15,437 nucleotides of DNA from Alphaproteobacteria bacterium (GTDB lineage: Bacteria; Pseudomonadota; Alphaproteobacteria; UBA7887). A program made the translations under genes and the position numbers. Below the pieces are notes generated by a model that saw only the letters and a list, made by a program, of their open reading frames with translations, ran no database searches and had not been told where the DNA came from. Positions 12,700-15,437 of the stretch are shown one piece after another; positions within the stretch are counted from its first letter, which is position 1; every line of letters begins with the position of its first letter. The stretch spans positions 1 through 15,437 of the forward strand of contig JANQOH010000159.1 of NCBI GenBank assembly GCA_028289725.1. Reading direction: 5' to 3'.

Positions 12700-15015
12700 C
12701 TACTGCTGCAACATTTGCCAAACCGCTTGGGGCGTGGCGGGCATGTCGATGTGGGTGATGCCGTGGTCGGACAGGGCGTCGACCATGGCGTTGATGACCG
12801 CCGGCGGTGAGGCGAGCGAACCCGCTTCGCCGCAGCCCTTGACGCCCATGGGATTGTTGACGCACGGCACTTCATGGGTCGCGAAATCGAACGACGGCAT
12901 CTGGTCGGCGCGCGGCATGGCGTAGTCCATGAACGAGCCGGTGAGCAATTGGCCGTCGGCATCGTGAACCGTGTGTTCGTAGAGCGCTTGGCCGATGCCT
13001 TGAACGACCCCGCCATGGACCTGGCCTTCGACGAGCAGCGGATTGAGCACGCGGCCAAAATCGTCAACGATCGTGTAGCGGACGACATCGGTGACCCCGG
13101 TGTCGGGATCGATTTCGACTTCGGCAACGTGACAGCCATTGGGGAATGTCCAGGCCCCGACAGTGATTTCTTTTTCACTGTCGAGACCGTCTTCGACCCC
13201 CTCCGGCGGCGTCGCCATCGCCTTGGCTTCACGGGCCAAGTCGAGCATCGCGATCGTCCGGTCGGTCCCGGTAATGCGGAACGCGCCTTCGCCAAATTCG
13301 ATATCGGTCACCGCCGCTTCGAGAAGCTGCGCGGCATAGTGTTTGCCTTTGTCGATCACTTCGTCGGCGGCTTCCCGGATCGCCCAACCCTCGGCGGTGA
13401 GTGACCGAGACCCGCCGGTGCCACCGCCATTGCGCAGCATGTCGGTATCGCCTTGAACCACGCGGATTGACTCGAACGGCACGCCGAGCTTCTCGTGCAG
13501 GACTTGCGCGTAGGCAGTCTCGTGTCCCTGCCCGGTCGACTGTGTTCCCACCGCGACGATCACGGTACCGTCCTCGTCGAACCGGATCGCCGCCATCTCC
13601 TGCTCCGGGCCCATGGTGGATTCGATATAGTAGCAAAGCCCAATGCCGCGCTCTTTGCCGCGCTTCGCCGACTCGGCTTTGCGTGCGTCAATGCCGGCCC
13701 AATCCGCGCGGTCGAGTGCCATCGACAGAACCGTGTCGAACTCGCCGGAATCGTACGTTTCGCCAGTGGCCCTCTCGAACGGTACCGCCGCCTCCGGTAT
13801 CAAATTGCGACGGCGAAGCTCAACGCGATCGACGCCCAATTCGTTGGCCGCCTTATCGATCAACCGTTCAATGAGATAAATCGCCTCCGGTCGTCCTGCG
13901 CCGCGATAGGCATCAACCGCGACCGTATTGGTGAACACGCCGCGCACGCGGGTGTGCAGACATTTCACGTCGTAAATGCCGGGGACGACTTTCAAGTTCG
14001 CCATGGTCGGGATGAACGGCGCGAAGCTCGATAGATAGGCGCCTAAGTTTGCGTCGGTGTCGACGCGCATGCCGATGATTTTATGGTCGGCATCAAACGC
14101 CAGTTCGGCGCGCGTCACATTGTCGCGCCCCGCGGCATCGGAAATAAACGCATCGCTGCGCTCGCCGATCCATTTGACCGGCCGGTTGAGTTTCTGCGCC
14201 GCCCACATGGCGGCGGCGTATTCCGGATAGATGAAGGCTTTCATGCCGAAGCCGCCACCGACATCGGGTGTGATTAGCCGCAGTTCGGACGGATCGGCTT
14301 TGAGCACCGCACCAGCCAGCACGTCGCGAACCAGCCACGACCCTTGGGTCCCAGCATGCACGGTCATGCGTTCGCTGTCCGTCGCGGGTGACGCGATCAC
14401 ACCGCGCGGCTCCATGGTGTTCACGATTAGCCGGTTGTTAACGATCTCGATCGAGGCGGTTTTGGCGGCACTTTTGAATGCCGCTTCCACGGCCTTGGCG
14501 TCACCATAGGCCCAATCGAAACACAGATTGTTTGCAGCTTCAGCGTGAATTTGCGCTTGCCCGGGCTCCGCGGCGCGGGCGGTATCAACCACGGCATCCA
14601 GGGTGTCATAGTCGACTTCGATCAGTTCGGCTGCATCCTTGGCCTGAACCAAGGTTTCCGCGACGACGAACGCGACATTGTCACCCACGTGCCGCACTTT
14701 GTCGGAGCAAATCACCGGGCGCGCCGGCTGCGCCATCGGCGTGCCATCCTGGTTTTCAATCGGCACCAGGCACGGAATATTGTTGACCTCCGCCGCGTTC
14801 AATTCGGCGCCGGTGATGACCGCGAGCACGCCCGGCGCGGCCTCGGCGGCAGCGGTATCGATATTCCGGATGTTTGCGTGCGCGACGGGCGAGCGCAGCA
14901 TGGTGCCGTAGGCTTGATTCTCCAGATTTATGTCGTCGATGTACCGGCCATTGCCGGTGACGAACCGCGCATCCTCGACACGCCGGACCGGCTGGCTGGC
15001 TCCATACTGGGTCAT
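12700..15015 (-). CDS. Form-II CoxL-like molybdenum hydroxylase large subunit (xanthine dehydrogenase family)
   Basis: A 771-residue molybdopterin-binding large subunit of the xanthine dehydrogenase/CO dehydrogenase family. Seen: RRVEDARFVTGNGRYIDD at the N-terminus, the Mo-cofactor loop GGGFGMK (253-259), the active-site loop DAYRGAGRPEA (368-378) and the catalytic Glu E730 in GCGEAG. The AYRGAGR loop marks form II (putative CoxL) and lacks the Cys-bearing AYRCSFR of true CO dehydrogenase, so CO oxidation is doubtful and another hydroxylation substrate more likely. It should need a small [2Fe-2S] and a medium FAD subunit; neither is next to it, since upstream lies a divergent alcohol dehydrogenase gene and downstream the DUF559 cassette. 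The start follows AAGGGAG by about nine bases. Length is normal and the gene intact. Confidence 0.93.
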   Translation of the reverse strand: MTQYGASQPVRRVEDARFVTGNGRYIDDINLENQAYGTMLRSPVAHANIRNIDTAAAEAAPGVLAVITGAELNAAEVNNIPCLVPIENQDGTPMAQPARPVICSDKVRHVGDNVAFVVAETLVQAKDAAELIEVDYDTLDAVVDTARAAEPGQAQIHAEAANNLCFDWAYGDAKAVEAAFKSAAKTASIEIVNNRLIVNTMEPRGVIASPATDSERMTVHAGTQGSWLVRDVLAGAVLKADPSELRLITPDVGGGFGMKAFIYPEYAAAMWAAQKLNRPVKWIGERSDAFISDAAGRDNVTRAELAFDADHKIIGMRVDTDANLGAYLSSFAPFIPTMANLKVVPGIYDVKCLHTRVRGVFTNTVAVDAYRGAGRPEAIYLIERLIDKAANELGVDRVELRRRNLIPEAAVPFERATGETYDSGEFDTVLSMALDRADWAGIDARKAESAKRGKERGIGLCYYIESTMGPEQEMAAIRFDEDGTVIVAVGTQSTGQGHETAYAQVLHEKLGVPFESIRVVQGDTDMLRNGGGTGGSRSLTAEGWAIREAADEVIDKGKHYAAQLLEAAVTDIEFGEGAFRITGTDRTIAMLDLAREAKAMATPPEGVEDGLDSEKEITVGAWTFPNGCHVAEVEIDPDTGVTDVVRYTIVDDFGRVLNPLLVEGQVHGGVVQGIGQALYEHTVHDADGQLLTGSFMDYAMPRADQMPSFDFATHEVPCVNNPMGVKGCGEAGSLASPPAVINAMVDALSDHGITHIDMPATPQAVWQMLQQ

Positions 15016-15145
15016 GGTCGATCGCTCCCTTCGTGTGTGCGCACCCTAGCCATTGCCATGCCGTTTTCGCAACCGTGGCCTGCCAGAGACAAAGCGTGAT
15101 GGCCCGGCTAAAGTGCGCTCCGGTCGATCGGGAGGATCAAAAAGA

Positions 15146-15437
15146 ATGCTGAACAGCCAGCAAATCGTCGCCTATGGCGAACCGCTGGCGGCGGGAACCG
15201 ACCCGCTGCCGACGGCGCAAGGCCGCGAAGCGCTGATCCGCGTCCACAATTGCGGCGTTTGCCACAGCGATGTGCATTTGCAGGACGGCCACTTCCACTT
15301 GGGCGGCGGCAACAACTTGGACATTTCAAGCGGCCGCGCCCTGCCCTTCACTCTGGGCCATGAAGTCGAAGGCGAAGTGGTGGCACTGGGGCCCGATGCG
15401 AGCGGCATTTCGGTGGGCGATCGGGCGTTGGTGTATC
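15146..15437 (+). CDS. Zinc-dependent alcohol dehydrogenase, MDR family (5' part only)
   Basis: The first 97 codons of a medium-chain zinc alcohol dehydrogenase, cut by the right edge. The GroES-like domain shows HNCGVCHSDVH with catalytic zinc ligand C36 and GHEVEGEVVALG with H72/E73, plus the following VGDRALV strand. An insertion rich in Gly and His (near residues 47-64) lies between them. The start is firm: GGAGGA nine bases before the ATG. The NAD(P) domain lies outside the window, so cofactor and substrate cannot be told. It diverges from the CoxL-like gene across about 130 bases, and the two may be co-controlled, an inference from layout. Confidence 0.9.
   Translation, partial: MLNSQQIVAYGEPLAAGTDPLPTAQGREALIRVHNCGVCHSDVHLQDGHFHLGGGNNLDISSGRALPFTLGHEVEGEVVALGPDASGISVGDRALVY

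Noticed and set aside
12513..13295. Minus-strand open frame of 260 codons
   Set aside because: Out-of-frame overlap with the CoxL-like gene and antisense to DUF559; Ser/Arg/Pro-rich composition without motifs.
12700..15015. Calling the large subunit a true CO dehydrogenase (coxL)
   Set aside because: The active-site loop is AYRGAGR, the form-II type, and lacks the cysteine loop of proven CO dehydrogenases.
15016..15130. Nine-base repeat GGTCGATCG at both ends of the divergent gap
   Set aside because: Contains the common palindrome CGATCG next to two ribosome sites; too short and frequent to support as an operator.

Overview
The window is a G+C-rich bacterial chromosome segment with dense coding, good Shine-Dalgarno sites and NAD/Mo/Fe-S redox genes. 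It looks like an alphaproteobacterium: the clues are the family types, the codon use, and the G/C-rich hairpin repeats accompanying a DUF559 gene. That assignment is an inference. Both ends cut through genes.

Left part (1-2990): an exported, probably lipid-anchored NAPE-PLD-like metallo-beta-lactamase-fold hydrolase (minus, cut by the left edge), a single-domain cupin (plus), a strong hairpin, then a convergent C-factor/sniffer-like short-chain dehydrogenase (minus). A 364-base gap follows, with paired 12-bp repeats and a dyad.

Middle-left (2993-5810): a small regulatory group with no recognisable enzyme. It holds a PAS-LuxR-type regulator (minus), a divergent secreted four-cysteine protein of unknown function (plus), and a NarL/FixJ-type response regulator (plus) with no kinase in view.

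Centre (5853-10329, minus): two tandem genes for full-length NosR/NirI-type membrane flavo-iron-sulfur proteins. Each has a signal peptide, a periplasmic FMN-binding domain with a threonine flavinylation site, about five membrane segments, two CxxxCP motifs and a C-terminal dicluster ferredoxin region. No nosZ, nir or apbE gene is in the window, so their partner is unknown. They should carry electrons between the quinone pool or cytoplasm and the periplasm.

Right part (10476-15437): a D-aminoacylase-type amidohydrolase (plus) converges with a form-II CoxL-like molybdenum hydroxylase large subunit (minus). Between their stop codons lies a 451-bp cassette: a DUF559 (Vsr-like nuclease fold) gene bracketed by near-perfect 39-bp inverted repeats, each of which is itself a G/C hairpin. 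This is the most unusual structure in the window and looks like a miniature mobile or REP-type element. A zinc alcohol dehydrogenase (plus) diverges from the CoxL-like gene and is cut by the right edge.
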